Part shown: positions 1 through 8,566 of the stretch, in pieces
Layout of the letters: each line of letters begins with the position of its first letter
Position numbering within the stretch: position 1 is the stretch's first letter
Assembly: GCA_905193485.1 (NCBI GenBank)
Contig: CAJJOX010000013.1
Location: 1-21,547, forward strand
DNA length: 21,547 nucleotides
Direction of reading: 5' to 3'
DNA from: an uncultured Porphyromonadaceae bacterium
Lineage (GTDB): Bacteria; Bacteroidota; Bacteroidia; Bacteroidales; Muribaculaceae
Translations under genes and position numbers: made by a program
Notes under the pieces: generated by a model
Told to the model about the DNA's origin: nothing
The model's input: the letters and a program-made list of their open reading frames with translations, nothing else
Databases searched by the model: none

Positions 1-1
1 G

Positions 2-2182
2 ATGACCGATGCGACCGTGACAGTGAAACTCGTGCCCACGCGTCCCACCATCGCCTACAAGCAATGGACCATCAACAATGACAATTCCTTACGATATGAC
101 TTCGTACACCGGCATCTCGACGCCGATCTGAAACTCACCTCCGACAGCAGCGCCGTCCGCATTTTTACCGAACACCGCTCCGACACCCTCGCCACCGGAC
201 AGGAAGATGTGGTGGTGCAGCTTGAAAACATCAACATTGCCGAATGGCTGTCCATCTCACCGTTCGCGCCACCGGTCAATGGAGGTCTTGACGCCGACCT
301 ACACTTCCGCTGGGACAAAGAGCAGATCACCGGCAACGGCGACGTGAGCATCACCGACCTCTTCTATGGCCGCGAGCGTGTGGGATCTTTCCGGCTTGAT
401 CTCGATGTGGCCAACCAGAGCCATACCAACACATTGCGTGCCAATGTCGGACTTATCGTCGACGGCGTGAAAGTGATCACCGCCACCGGCAATCTCAATG
501 ATTCCACGGCCGTGCACCCGTTCCTTCTCGACTTTTCGATGATACATTTTCCGCTGCGTGTGATCAATCCGTTCCTGCCTAAAGAAACGGCACAGCTGTC
601 GGGCATGCTCAACGGCAAAATGGATATCACCGGCGATCTCGCCAATCCCATTTTCAACGGCTATCTCGACTTCGACTCCACGGCCGTGAAACTGGGCATC
701 ACCGGCACCGCCTACACCTTCTCGGAAGAAAAAATACCGGTTGACAGCAACGTGGTGCGATTCAACGACTTCACCATCGCCGGCCTCAACAACAACCCGC
801 TACGCGTCAACGGCACCGTCGACGCCAGGCACCTGACTGACATACGCCTTGATCTGGCCTTCAACGCCTCCGACATGCAGATCGTCAACACCAACCGTCC
901 GCGCGGCGCCAATGTCTACGGCAAGGCATTCATTGATCTCGACGCCACTGTCAAAGGCACTCTCAGCCTGCTGAAGGTCAACGCCAACCTCGGCCTGCTC
1001 GCAGGCACCAACGTCACATACGTGATGACCGACGGCATCGAAACCATTGTGCCGCAGAGTGCCGACGGCATGGTGAAATTCGTGCAATTCGCCGACACGT
1101 CAGCCGTAGCCAAAGCCGATTCCATCATCAACGCGCCCACCGCCCTGCTTCTTGACGCGCGCCTCACCATCGAGAACGGATCAACGCTCAATGTCGACCT
1201 GTCGCCCGACGGCAAAAACAAAGTGTCGGTGTCAGGCAGCGGCAATTTCACCTATACGCAGACACCGATGAGCACCGACGGACGCCTCACCGGACGCTAC
1301 ACCATCAACAGCGGTTTCGCACGCTACACCCCGCAGATCACAACCGGCGGACTGTCGATGGCCATCATGTCGGAGAAAAACTTCAAATTCACAGAAGGCA
1401 GCTACATCGCTTTCAACGGCGACATGCTCAACCCGACACTCAACATACGCGCCGTCGACCGGCTCAAGGCCAACGTGACACAGTCGGGGCAGAACTCTCG
1501 GCTCGTCAACTTCGACGTCACCCTATCGGTCACCAACACGCTCCAGAACATGAATGTGGCCTTCGATCTGAGCACCGACGACGATCTTACGATATCCAAC
1601 GAGCTCCAATCCATGTCGCCCGACCAACGCGCCAACCAGGCCATGAACATGCTGCTCTACAACCAATATACCGGTCCGGGCACCAAAGCCAACGCCAACC
1701 TGTCGGGCAATCCGCTCTACGCCTTTCTCGCCTCACAGCTCAACTCATGGGCAGCCAACAACATACGCGGCATCGACATATCGTTTGGCATAGACCAGTA
1801 TGACACAACCACCGACGGCGCCAAATCGACCACGACAAGCTACAGCTACCGCGTGTCGAAAACACTCTTCAACGACCGATTCAAGATCATCGTCGGGGGC
1901 AATTATTCCACAGATGCCGACACCGACGAAAACTTCTCGCAAAATCTCATCAACGACATATCCTTCGAATATATGCTCAACCGCAGCGGCTCGATGTATG
2001 TACGGCTGTTCCGCCATGTGGGTTACGAAAGCATTCTCGAAGGAGAGATCACCCAGACGGGCGTGGGCTTCGTGCTCAAACGCAAGCTCAATTCGCTGCG
2101 CGACATATTCCGCTTCGGTCCGCGCAAGAAACAGCCCGAAACGACAGAAGTAAAAACCGCATCACCCGAAGTGAAACAATGA
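2..2182 (+). CDS. tamB: TamB family protein, C-terminal part (5' end outside window)
   Basis: C-terminal 726 residues of a TamB (DUF490) protein, a long periplasm-spanning protein that works with an Omp85 partner in outer-membrane protein insertion or lipid transport. What is seen is a long run of amphipathic beta repeats rich in N, D, T and V. It ends in the conserved TamB tail: a 'NQYTGPG' segment near residue 560, 'NNIRGIDISFGIDQY' near 590, and alternating beta strands to about residue 690 before a charged Lys/Glu-rich end. Family members usually exceed 1000 residues and start with an N-terminal membrane anchor. Neither the anchor nor the upstream half is present, so the Met at position 2 is probably internal and the gene is cut by the window edge rather than truncated. 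Its TGA overlaps the ATG of the next gene (ATGA), indicating translational coupling with the tamL-like gene. Confidence 0.9.
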   Translation: MTDATVTVKLVPTRPTIAYKQWTINNDNSLRYDFVHRHLDADLKLTSDSSAVRIFTEHRSDTLATGQEDVVVQLENINIAEWLSISPFAPPVNGGLDADLHFRWDKEQITGNGDVSITDLFYGRERVGSFRLDLDVANQSHTNTLRANVGLIVDGVKVITATGNLNDSTAVHPFLLDFSMIHFPLRVINPFLPKETAQLSGMLNGKMDITGDLANPIFNGYLDFDSTAVKLGITGTAYTFSEEKIPVDSNVVRFNDFTIAGLNNNPLRVNGTVDARHLTDIRLDLAFNASDMQIVNTNRPRGANVYGKAFIDLDATVKGTLSLLKVNANLGLLAGTNVTYVMTDGIETIVPQSADGMVKFVQFADTSAVAKADSIINAPTALLLDARLTIENGSTLNVDLSPDGKNKVSVSGSGNFTYTQTPMSTDGRLTGRYTINSGFARYTPQITTGGLSMAIMSEKNFKFTEGSYIAFNGDMLNPTLNIRAVDRLKANVTQSGQNSRLVNFDVTLSVTNTLQNMNVAFDLSTDDDLTISNELQSMSPDQRANQAMNMLLYNQYTGPGTKANANLSGNPLYAFLASQLNSWAANNIRGIDISFGIDQYDTTTDGAKSTTTSYSYRVSKTLFNDRFKIIVGGNYSTDADTDENFSQNLINDISFEYMLNRSGSMYVRLFRHVGYESILEGEITQTGVGFVLKRKLNSLRDIFRFGPRKKQPETTEVKTASPEVKQ

Positions 2183-4476
2183 ACACGCCAATCCGACCGA
2201 CATACCGACTGACAATCATTCTGAGTGTCATGCTGCTCATAGCCGCCGGCTGCTCCACCACGCGCCGCCTCGGCCCCGACGACATACTCTATACCGGCGT
2301 CAAAAAGATCGACATACAGACACCCGACAAGAATCAGAAAGCGGCGCCAGGCCTATCTGAAGCCGTGCTCTCGGCTGTCAATGTCAAGCCGAACAACTGC
2401 CTCTATTCGCCCTATCTGCGTTATCCGTTCCCGCTCGGTCTGTGGGTGTACAACAACTGGAGCAATCCACCGTCGGGATTCCGCCACTGGCTATATGAGA
2501 AGCTTGTCAGCGAACCGGTGCTCATCAGCGACGTTCGCCCCGAAATGCGCATCCACATGATCGACCAGATACTTGCCAACAACGGCTATTTTTCCGGCAA
2601 AGCCGGCTACACGCTTGTGCAAGGGAAAAACAAGAAAAAAGCCAAGGTGCTATACACAGTGAACACCGGTCCGGAATATCTCATCGACACCATCGAGCTG
2701 CTGCCCGACACCTGCCGGCTCAATCACCTTATCGACTCAGTGGCCGTGCGCAGCAGCTATCTGCGTCCGGGCAACCGATACTGCACCGATTCGCTCAGCG
2801 CCGTACGCGTCAAGATAGCCAACGCAGTGCGTAACAGGGGCTATTATTTCTTCAAGCCCGAATTCATCGAATATCTGGCCGACAGCACCATCACCAAAGG
2901 ACGCATCGCCATGCGCATGGATCTGGCGTCGAACACGCCCCACATGCTTCTCGAGAGCTACACGACCGGAAGCATCACCACCCGCATACACCGCAATGAA
3001 GGCGGGGGCACCCCCGACACCGTCATGACGCGCCGCGGCATGGTCATACAGATGAAGCCGTCGCGTCTGCGCGAAGGGCTTATACCCGAATGCATCACGT
3101 TCCGCGAAGGCAAGACATTCTCGGTGCGCGACATGAACCGCACACAAAGCTATCTGTCGCGGCTTGGCATATTCAACGGCATCGAGATCAACGCGGTGCC
3201 CAACAGCATCGGATCGCGACGGCTCAATGTCGAAATCGACTGCACATTCGACGCTCCGCTCGAAGCCGCCATAGAAGTCAACGTCACGTCCAAATCAAAC
3301 AGTTATCTCGGACCGGGCGTCGACCTTCGCCTTACGAACCATAACGTGTTCGGTGGCGGCGAGCAACTGAGCGTAGATCTCTTCGGCACATATGAGTGGC
3401 AGACGGGACGCGGACGCAGCTCGGTGTTCAACTCCTACGAAGTCGGTCTCAACACATCGCTTTCATTTCCGCGCCTGTTAGCCCCGCGGTTTATCCCGCG
3501 GTCGCGCCGCCAGCTCAACTGGACACGCATCACACTCGGCGCCGACCTCCTCAACCGTCCCCACTACTTCAATATGGCGCAATTCAACGCCGCCTTCACT
3601 TATGACTGGCGCGCCACACGCCACGTGACAAACTCGCTGACGCTCTTCAAGCTCACCTATGTCAACCTGATGCGCACCACCACCGAATTCGATTCCATCA
3701 TGGACGCCAATAAAGCCATCGCACAGAGTTTCCGGAGCCAGTTCATACCGCAGATGTCGTTCAGCTACATCTACGACCGCACCATCAACCGCGACAACTC
3801 CATCAATTGGCAATTCACCGTGCAGGAAGCCGGCAATATCTTCTGGAGCATCTATGAGGCCTGCGGAAAGAAAGGTGAAAAAGAGCTTTTCGGCACGCCT
3901 TTCTCACAGTTTGTGAAAGGGCAGACACAATTTGTGTGGAACCGGCGTCTGTGGGGCGACCATTGGCTCGTGAGCCGCGTGGCAGCAGGCGCGGCGCATG
4001 CATACGGCAATTCGACACAAGTGCCTTACAGCGAACAATTTTATGTCGGGGGCGCCAACTCGATCAGAGCCTTCACCGTGCGCAGCATCGGCCCGGGCAG
4101 CTACCGTGTGCCCCGCGATCAGGTCAACGGCTATTTCGACCAGACCGGAACGTTTAAATTTGAATTCAACGTCGAATACCGCTTCCCGATCTTCGGCCCG
4201 GTCCACGGAGCCCTGTTTCTCGACTCGGGCAACGTGTGGCTGCTTAAAAACGATCCCGACCGTCCCGGCGGACAGCTCAAAGGCTCCACCTTCTTCAAGG
4301 ATCTCGCTTTGGGCACCGGTGTGGGACTGCGCCTCGACATCGGCATGCTCGTCGTGCGCGGTGACCTCGGAATCGGCATCCACGCGCCCTACGACACCGG
4401 CAAGCGCGGCTACTACAACATGACCAAATTCAAGGATTCGCTCGCTTTCCATCTTGCCATCGGCTATCCGTTCTGA
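2179..4476 (+). CDS. tamL: TamL-type outer-membrane lipoprotein of the Omp85/BamA-TamA superfamily
   Basis: A 765-residue Omp85 protein made as a lipoprotein. Residues 1-25 form a signal peptide with lipobox LIAAGC (lipidated Cys25). The N-terminal half (about 40-360) fits POTRA-type domains, and the C-terminal half (about 370-765) is a 16-strand-type beta-barrel ending in an aromatic residue (GYPF). The conserved barrel loop motif of the superfamily (VRGF/Y type) appears as 'GGANSIRAF' near residue 630. Lipidated TamA relatives paired with TamB are the known Bacteroidota form, called TamL. The inferred role is insertion or transport at the outer membrane together with the TamB protein encoded immediately upstream. 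The ATG overlaps the tamB stop by the ATGA arrangement. A generic 'BamA/TamA-family surface antigen' annotation would also be correct. Confidence 0.9.
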   Translation: MNTPIRPTYRLTIILSVMLLIAAGCSTTRRLGPDDILYTGVKKIDIQTPDKNQKAAPGLSEAVLSAVNVKPNNCLYSPYLRYPFPLGLWVYNNWSNPPSGFRHWLYEKLVSEPVLISDVRPEMRIHMIDQILANNGYFSGKAGYTLVQGKNKKKAKVLYTVNTGPEYLIDTIELLPDTCRLNHLIDSVAVRSSYLRPGNRYCTDSLSAVRVKIANAVRNRGYYFFKPEFIEYLADSTITKGRIAMRMDLASNTPHMLLESYTTGSITTRIHRNEGGGTPDTVMTRRGMVIQMKPSRLREGLIPECITFREGKTFSVRDMNRTQSYLSRLGIFNGIEINAVPNSIGSRRLNVEIDCTFDAPLEAAIEVNVTSKSNSYLGPGVDLRLTNHNVFGGGEQLSVDLFGTYEWQTGRGRSSVFNSYEVGLNTSLSFPRLLAPRFIPRSRRQLNWTRITLGADLLNRPHYFNMAQFNAAFTYDWRATRHVTNSLTLFKLTYVNLMRTTTEFDSIMDANKAIAQSFRSQFIPQMSFSYIYDRTINRDNSINWQFTVQEAGNIFWSIYEACGKKGEKELFGTPFSQFVKGQTQFVWNRRLWGDHWLVSRVAAGAAHAYGNSTQVPYSEQFYVGGANSIRAFTVRSIGPGSYRVPRDQVNGYFDQTGTFKFEFNVEYRFPIFGPVHGALFLDSGNVWLLKNDPDRPGGQLKGSTFFKDLALGTGVGLRLDIGMLVVRGDLGIGIHAPYDTGKRGYYNMTKFKDSLAFHLAIGYPF

Positions 4477-4514
4477 TTCGACCGGGCCGGCATCCGTATT
4501 GACCGTCATTTCCA

Positions 4515-4537
4515 CCTCCGTCCATGCATCGCGGAGG
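4515..4537 (+). terminator. Hairpin downstream of tamL, possible terminator
   Basis: CCTCCG (4515-4520) pairs perfectly with CGGAGG (4532-4537) around an 11-nt loop, 38 nt after the tamL stop. The overlapping arms CACCTC and GAGGTG offer an alternative pairing. No T-run follows, so an intrinsic terminator is only a possibility. Its position between two functionally distinct transcription units supports it. Confidence 0.35.
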
Positions 4538-4566
4538 CAGAGGTGTTGCAAATTAACGTTAAATGA

Positions 4567-4597
4567 TTGTGAGTGTGGCGTAAATTGTTTAAATTTG
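4567..4597 (+). promoter_or_regulatory. Bacteroidota-type promoter for the upxY operon
   Basis: TTG at 4567-4569, a 20-nt spacer, then TAAATTTG at 4590-4597, an exact match to the Bacteroidota -7 consensus TAnnTTTG with the usual spacing from the -33 element. Transcription would start near 4602-4604, giving an untranslated leader of about 200 nt before upxY. This is the only good promoter match I see before the polysaccharide operon. No inverted repeats flank it that would suggest an invertible promoter. Confidence 0.7.
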
Positions 4598-4610
4598 CAG
4601 TTACCAATCA

Positions 4611-4711
4611 GCGACGTCACGCGGTCGCATTGCTATGTAATATCACACAGCCAACACATTGTGAGATAGTTACATGGATCGCGGAATTCTCTTCCCGGAT
4701 CGGGAAAAGAG
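4611..4711 (+). promoter_or_regulatory. Structured 5' leader of the upxY operon (three hairpins)
   Basis: Three successive inverted repeats start just after the predicted transcription start. Hairpin A: GCGAC (4611-4615) with GTCGC (4624-4628), 8-nt loop. Hairpin B: CTATGTAATATCACAC (4633-4648) with 4661-4677, about 15 pairs (one a G-U) with one bulged G and one A-A mismatch, 12-nt loop. Hairpin C: CTCTTCCCG (4689-4697) with CGGGAAAAGAG (4701-4711), 3-nt loop and a two-A bulge. UpxY proteins are known to prevent premature termination in the leaders of their own loci, so this leader is a plausible target. That function is inferred, and none of the hairpins has a downstream T-run. Confidence 0.5.
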
Positions 4712-4806
4712 CCGTGAGCCGGGTCATGTTTCACATTCTCTCATCCGGCCCGATCTATTGAAGAACCTCTGTCTGTATCTGATACGCACCGGAGGGAATG
4801 GAAGGA

Positions 4807-5454
4807 ATGCCCGAACCGAACCATACAATATTGACACAAGCGACAACACAGGAATCACACCGGCCGATCGATGAACCGACCGCGGGAACGGCGTGCCGTC
4901 AGGCCGACGAACCGGCTCAGAGGCCGTCGGCATGGTATGCGATGAAGGTGTTTTTCAACCGCACCGAAGCGGCGGCAACAGAGATCAGCGCTCTCGGAGC
5001 CGAGGTCTACCTTCCGATGCAGACCGTGGTGACGGAACGCAACGGCATGCGCAAGCGCGTGCAGAAACCGGCCATCGCCTCGCTTCTCTTTTTCAGGAGC
5101 GACGCCGAAACAGCCGAGGCGGCATCGCGCCGGCTCGCCGACCGTGCGATGCTTTACCGCAGGGAATCGTCGGGGCGCAGCATTCCGGCGGCGATAAGCG
5201 AACGCGAGATGCAGATATTCCGCCTTGTGGTGTCGTCGGGAGCCGAGGGACTCGAGTTCATCGCCGACGATCCCCAGCGGTTTGCCAAAGGCGACGCCGT
5301 GCGCGTGACCGGCGGCCCGCTCGCCGGAGCCGAGGGGCGCATAGTGCGTCTGCGCGGCGACCGGCGCCTTGTGGTGAGCGTGCGGGGTGTCTGTGCCGTT
5401 GCCACCGCCTACATCCCGCAGTGTTTTCTTCAACCGATAGAGATTTCAGAATGA
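4807..5454 (+). CDS. upxY: UpxY-family transcription antiterminator (specialised NusG paralogue)
   Basis: A 215-residue NusG-like protein of the UpxY group, which keeps RNA polymerase reading through the long leaders of Bacteroidales capsule operons. After a poorly conserved N-terminal stretch of about 40 residues, the NusG N-terminal domain starts at 'AWYAMKVFFNRTEA' and continues through 'AEVYLPMQ' and 'KRVQKPAIASLLFF'. A KOW-type domain follows near the C terminus ('KGDAVRVTGGPLAGAEGRI'). Start choice: GGAGGG at 4791-4796 lies 10 nt before ATG 4807 but only 1 nt before ATG 4798, so 4807 is preferred (4798 would add three residues). It is first in the cluster, behind a promoter and folded leader, and its stop overlaps the next ATG. 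UpxZ, the usual partner that inhibits other loci's UpxY proteins, is not adjacent. Confidence 0.88.
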   Translation: MPEPNHTILTQATTQESHRPIDEPTAGTACRQADEPAQRPSAWYAMKVFFNRTEAAATEISALGAEVYLPMQTVVTERNGMRKRVQKPAIASLLFFRSDAETAEAASRRLADRAMLYRRESSGRSIPAAISEREMQIFRLVVSSGAEGLEFIADDPQRFAKGDAVRVTGGPLAGAEGRIVRLRGDRRLVVSVRGVCAVATAYIPQCFLQPIEISE

Positions 5455-5879
5455 TAATAGCAGTAGACTTCGACGGCACGATCGTCGAGCACGAATACCC
5501 CCGCATCGGACGCGAACGTCCGTTTGCCGTGGCCACACTCAAGCAATTCAAGGCCGACGGCCACATATTGATTCTCTGGACTTACCGCGAAGGCACTCCA
5601 TTGGAAGAAGCAGTGGAATGGTGCCGCCGGCGCGGGCTGGAGTTTCATTGCGTCAACAGCAACGATCCGTTTGACAATGCCTCCACGGGGCCGCGCAAAA
5701 TCCATGCCGACATCTATATCGACGACCGCAATGTCGGCGGTCTGCCCGACTGGGGCGCCATCTACCAGATGGTGACAAACCGATGGAACTATCGCCGTTA
5801 TCTTGCCGAAACGGAAGGCAACGGTCAACCGGAGAAAGAACCGGGATTTTTCCGCCGTCTGTTCGGCAAGCAACAGTAA
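5451..5879 (+). CDS. Small HAD-superfamily hydrolase (BT0820-like)
   Basis: A 142-residue protein with a minimal HAD fold and no cap domain. Motif I is DFDGT at residues 6-10 (nucleophile Asp6 and acid Asp8). Motif II Thr lies in 'ILWTYREG' near 43, a Lys candidate in 'GPRKIHADIYIDDRN' and the acidic motif IV 'YIDDRN' near 90-95. It would hydrolyse a phosphate ester in the cytoplasm; the substrate cannot be read from the sequence. Relatives occur in Bacteroidales polysaccharide loci. The ATG overlaps the upxY TGA (ATGA), so it is co-translated with the antiterminator. The final 20 residues are basic and may be disordered. A phosphatase for a sugar or lipid-linked phosphate is the simplest guess, but it is only a guess. 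Confidence 0.85.
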   Translation: MIIAVDFDGTIVEHEYPRIGRERPFAVATLKQFKADGHILILWTYREGTPLEEAVEWCRRRGLEFHCVNSNDPFDNASTGPRKIHADIYIDDRNVGGLPDWGAIYQMVTNRWNYRRYLAETEGNGQPEKEPGFFRRLFGKQQ

Positions 5880-5898
5880 AACACACTCATTCATAGCG

Positions 5899-7023
5899 AT
5901 GTCGGTAGCAGGCAAAAGGAAGAGCGAATGCTGCGGTTGCGGAGCGTGCACAGATGTGTGCCCCCGTCACTGCATTGAGATGCGGCCCGACCGTCACGGC
6001 TTTATGTATGCGCGTGTCGACACACAGCGGTGCGTCGAGTGCGGACTGTGTGAACGAGTGTGTCCGATACCTGCCGATGAGTCCGCGATGACAAAGCCCG
6101 CCACCGCCTACGCCGCATGGTCGCGCGAGCCGGAGATACACCGGCGCAGCGCGTCGGGAGGTGCGGCCTATCTGCTCGGACGCCATGTGATCGAGCGGGG
6201 CGGCGTGGTGTATGGTTGCGCGGCCGACGGCCTCACCGTCCACCATGTGCGCATCGACTACGTGGCCGCATTGTCACGGCTGCAAGGATCGAAATATGTG
6301 CAGAGCGACACCCGCGGCATCTACCGGATGCTGCGCGACGATCTGCGTGCCGGCTCGACAGTGCTCTTCACAGGCACGCCATGCCAGTGTGCCGCCGCCC
6401 GCGGATGCTCCCTCCATGCCGGGGGGTGCCTCATCACCGCCGAGATCATCTGCCACGGCGTACCGTCGCAGAAAATGCTGCGCGACCATCTGCGCCCGAT
6501 ATCAAAAGGTCGTGAGGCCGATCAGATAAGTTTCCGCAGCGGCAACTCGTATGTCCTGCGCCTGACGGCCGACGGCGAGGAGATATATTCGGGCAAGGCA
6601 CACGACACCGCGCGCCCCGACGCCTACCTTTCAGCCTTCATCAACGGCAAGACCATACGGCCGTCATGCCACAGCTGCCCCTACGCCCGGCCGGAACGCG
6701 CGAGCGACATCACGGCAGGCGACTTCTGGGGCTACCGCGACATGCTGCCCGAAGCGGCACGCGACGGACTGTCGGTGATCATGCCGTCCACCGCCGACGG
6801 GAAACGTCTTTTTGAAGACATAAAGCCCATGCTCAACACCATAGAGCGTCCTGCAGAAGAAGCCATAGACGGCAACACGCAATTGCGTCATCCATTCCGA
6901 CTCAGACCGACAGGGCGCCTTTTCGACATGCTCTATTCTCTGCTGCCTTTCAATGCTGCGGTGCGACTGTCGGATCTGCCGTCGCTGCTGCGCCGCACAG
7001 CCGAAAAACTGCTACACCGATGA
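5899..7023 (+). CDS. FrhB/FdhB-type iron-sulfur protein (coenzyme F420 hydrogenase/dehydrogenase beta subunit family)
   Basis: A 374-residue protein. The N terminus carries two 4Fe-4S ferredoxin motifs, CCGCGACTDVCP and CVECGLCERVCP (residues about 13-60). The FrhB_FdhB N and C domains follow, with 'GSKYVQSD', 'LFTGTPCQCAA', 'CHGVPSQKMLRDHL' and a Cys pair in 'RPSCHSCPYA' near 255. In Bacteroidota polysaccharide clusters this family regularly accompanies polysaccharide pyruvyl transferases, and a redox role in sugar modification is presumed. F420 itself is unlikely as cofactor in this lineage. Here its usual partner lies two genes further on (9416-10519). ATG 5899 is chosen because the ferredoxin motif follows closely; the frame is open further upstream but overlaps the HAD gene. 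Its stop overlaps the flippase start (ATGA). Confidence 0.88.
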   Translation: MSVAGKRKSECCGCGACTDVCPRHCIEMRPDRHGFMYARVDTQRCVECGLCERVCPIPADESAMTKPATAYAAWSREPEIHRRSASGGAAYLLGRHVIERGGVVYGCAADGLTVHHVRIDYVAALSRLQGSKYVQSDTRGIYRMLRDDLRAGSTVLFTGTPCQCAAARGCSLHAGGCLITAEIICHGVPSQKMLRDHLRPISKGREADQISFRSGNSYVLRLTADGEEIYSGKAHDTARPDAYLSAFINGKTIRPSCHSCPYARPERASDITAGDFWGYRDMLPEAARDGLSVIMPSTADGKRLFEDIKPMLNTIERPAEEAIDGNTQLRHPFRLRPTGRLFDMLYSLLPFNAAVRLSDLPSLLRRTAEKLLHR

Positions 7024-8561
7024 CCTCCGACGACAACCGCCGCATAGCCCGCAACACGATGTATCTCTACATCCGCACGTTCATCACCATGTTGATCGGG
7101 CTCTACACCTCGCGCAAGATCCTCGAGCTTCTCGGCGTGACGGATTTCGGAATTTTCAACATCGTGGGCGGCATAACGGTGATGCTCACATTTCTCAACG
7201 GCTCGATAGGCCCGGCCATACAGCGCTCCCTCCCCTTCGAGCTCGGCCGCAAGGACTATGAGGCCTACAACCGCGTTTTCAACACCAGCCTCATCATCCA
7301 GTCGGGTCTGGCACTGCTGCTCATAGTGCTTGCCGAAACGGTCGGCCTGTGGTTTGTCAACACACAGCTCGTGATACCGGCCGAACGCATGACGGCGGCC
7401 AACTGCGTCTATCAGGTGACGGTGCTGAGCACGGTCATGTCAATCATGACGGGGCCTTTCAACGCCACCATCATCTCCCACGAGCGCATGCACATAGTGG
7501 CCTATCTCGGCATGGGCGAGGCGACGCTCAAACTGGTGCTCGTGCTGCTGCTCGGCGTCGTGCCGTGGGACCGTCTGATCACATGGAGCGGCATGTACAT
7601 CGCCATAACCATCTGCGTGACATCATTCCAGATCGTCTATTGCCACAGGCACTTCCCCCACTGCCGCGTGACGCTGCGCCGCGACCGCGGCATCGTGCGC
7701 TCGATGCTGTCGTTCAGCGGATGGAATCTCTTCGGCACCATAGCATGGCTGCTTAAGGACCAGGGGGCCAACGTGGTGCTGAATCTTTTCGGCGGCCCGG
7801 CGGTCAATGCCGCCAGAGGCGTGAGCTATCAGGTGAAAGGCGCCATACTCGGGCTGACGAGCGGATTTCAGGGCGCCGTCAATCCGCAGCTTGTCAAGAG
7901 CTATGCCGCCGACGACGTGAGATCGACCCACCGGCTGCTGTGCGTAAGCTCCAAGATCAGCTATTTTCTGCTGCTCCTGCCGGCCATACCGGTTTGCTTT
8001 GAATGCAGCTACCTGTTGGGGCTATGGCTTGTTGATGTGCCGACTATGACGGTCGTGTTCACCGTGCTTGTGGTGATCGAGACGCTGTGCGAAGTTTTCG
8101 CGGGTCCGCTCATCAACACCATCATGGCCACCGGACGCATCAAGTGGTATCAGATCGTGGTCGGCTCGACACTTCTCATCAACGTTCCGGTGTCGTATCT
8201 GCTCCTGCGGCTCGGCTTTCCGATCTACGCACCGTTTGTCGTGGGCATAGCGTTTATCCTTGCATGCAACGCGCTGCGGCTGCTCTTCTGCAGGCAGCAG
8301 ACGGGGCTGGCGCTCCGCGGCTATTTCGGCGCCGTGATCGTGCGGTGCATTCTCGTCACCGCTGTTGCCGTGGTGCTTCCGCTGGTGGTGAGCCTCACAA
8401 TGCCCGACGGATTCGTACGCCTTATGGTGATGATCGCCGTGTCGATGCTGTCGACCGCCGCCACGATATGGGCAATAGGCCTTGAGCCGGCCGAGCGGCA
8501 GTTTGTGAAAGAGCGCATCCTGCAACGCTTCATCCGGAAATCAAAAAGCCCCGCATCCTGA
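7020..8561 (+). CDS. Polysaccharide flippase, Wzx-like (MATE/PST superfamily)
   Basis: A 513-residue integral inner-membrane protein with roughly 12-14 hydrophobic segments over its whole length, the size and pattern of Wzx-type transporters that flip lipid-linked repeat units to the periplasmic face. The N terminus ('RIARNTMYLYIRTFITMLI') and the following 'SRKILELLGVTDFGIFNIVGG' segment are typical of Bacteroidales members. A conserved element occurs mid-protein near 'SGWNLFGTIAWLLKDQGANV', followed by 'VNAARGVSYQVKGA'. The basic C-terminal tail (RFIRKSKSPAS) is cytoplasmic by the positive-inside rule. It is translationally coupled to the gene before it. The substrate is presumably the glycan built by the surrounding transferases. 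Confidence 0.88.
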   Translation: MTSDDNRRIARNTMYLYIRTFITMLIGLYTSRKILELLGVTDFGIFNIVGGITVMLTFLNGSIGPAIQRSLPFELGRKDYEAYNRVFNTSLIIQSGLALLLIVLAETVGLWFVNTQLVIPAERMTAANCVYQVTVLSTVMSIMTGPFNATIISHERMHIVAYLGMGEATLKLVLVLLLGVVPWDRLITWSGMYIAITICVTSFQIVYCHRHFPHCRVTLRRDRGIVRSMLSFSGWNLFGTIAWLLKDQGANVVLNLFGGPAVNAARGVSYQVKGAILGLTSGFQGAVNPQLVKSYAADDVRSTHRLLCVSSKISYFLLLLPAIPVCFECSYLLGLWLVDVPTMTVVFTVLVVIETLCEVFAGPLINTIMATGRIKWYQIVVGSTLLINVPVSYLLLRLGFPIYAPFVVGIAFILACNALRLLFCRQQTGLALRGYFGAVIVRCILVTAVAVVLPLVVSLTMPDGFVRLMVMIAVSMLSTAATIWAIGLEPAERQFVKERILQRFIRKSKSPAS

Positions 8562-8566
8562 CACCT

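Larger units (their letters stand above)
4477..4806. other. Intergenic region between tamL and upxY
   Basis: About 330 nt without a credible gene. It holds a hairpin soon after the tamL stop (4515-4537), a promoter (4567-4597), and a probable leader of about 200 nt with three further inverted repeats (4611-4628, 4633-4677, 4689-4711). Small open frames here have no recognisable product and no initiation signals. Confidence 0.7.

Noticed and set aside
3904..4620. Minus-strand open frame (238 codons) across the tamL 3' end and the intergenic region
   Set aside because: Shadow of the beta-barrel coding sequence; no motif, and it would run through the upxY promoter.
4566..4665. Repeated ATTGTGAG (4566-4573 and 4658-4665) as recombination sites of an invertible promoter
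   Set aside because: The copies are in direct, not inverted, orientation and only 8 bp long; no invertase gene is nearby.
4855..5433. Minus-strand open frame (192 codons) opposite upxY
   Set aside because: The + strand frame carries the NusG and KOW signatures; the antisense product is low-complexity His/Arg/Ala-rich.
4893..5450. Upstream extension of the HAD hydrolase frame
   Set aside because: The extension is an Arg-rich shadow of upxY; the DFDGT motif sits six codons after ATG 5451, which also makes the ATGA overlap.
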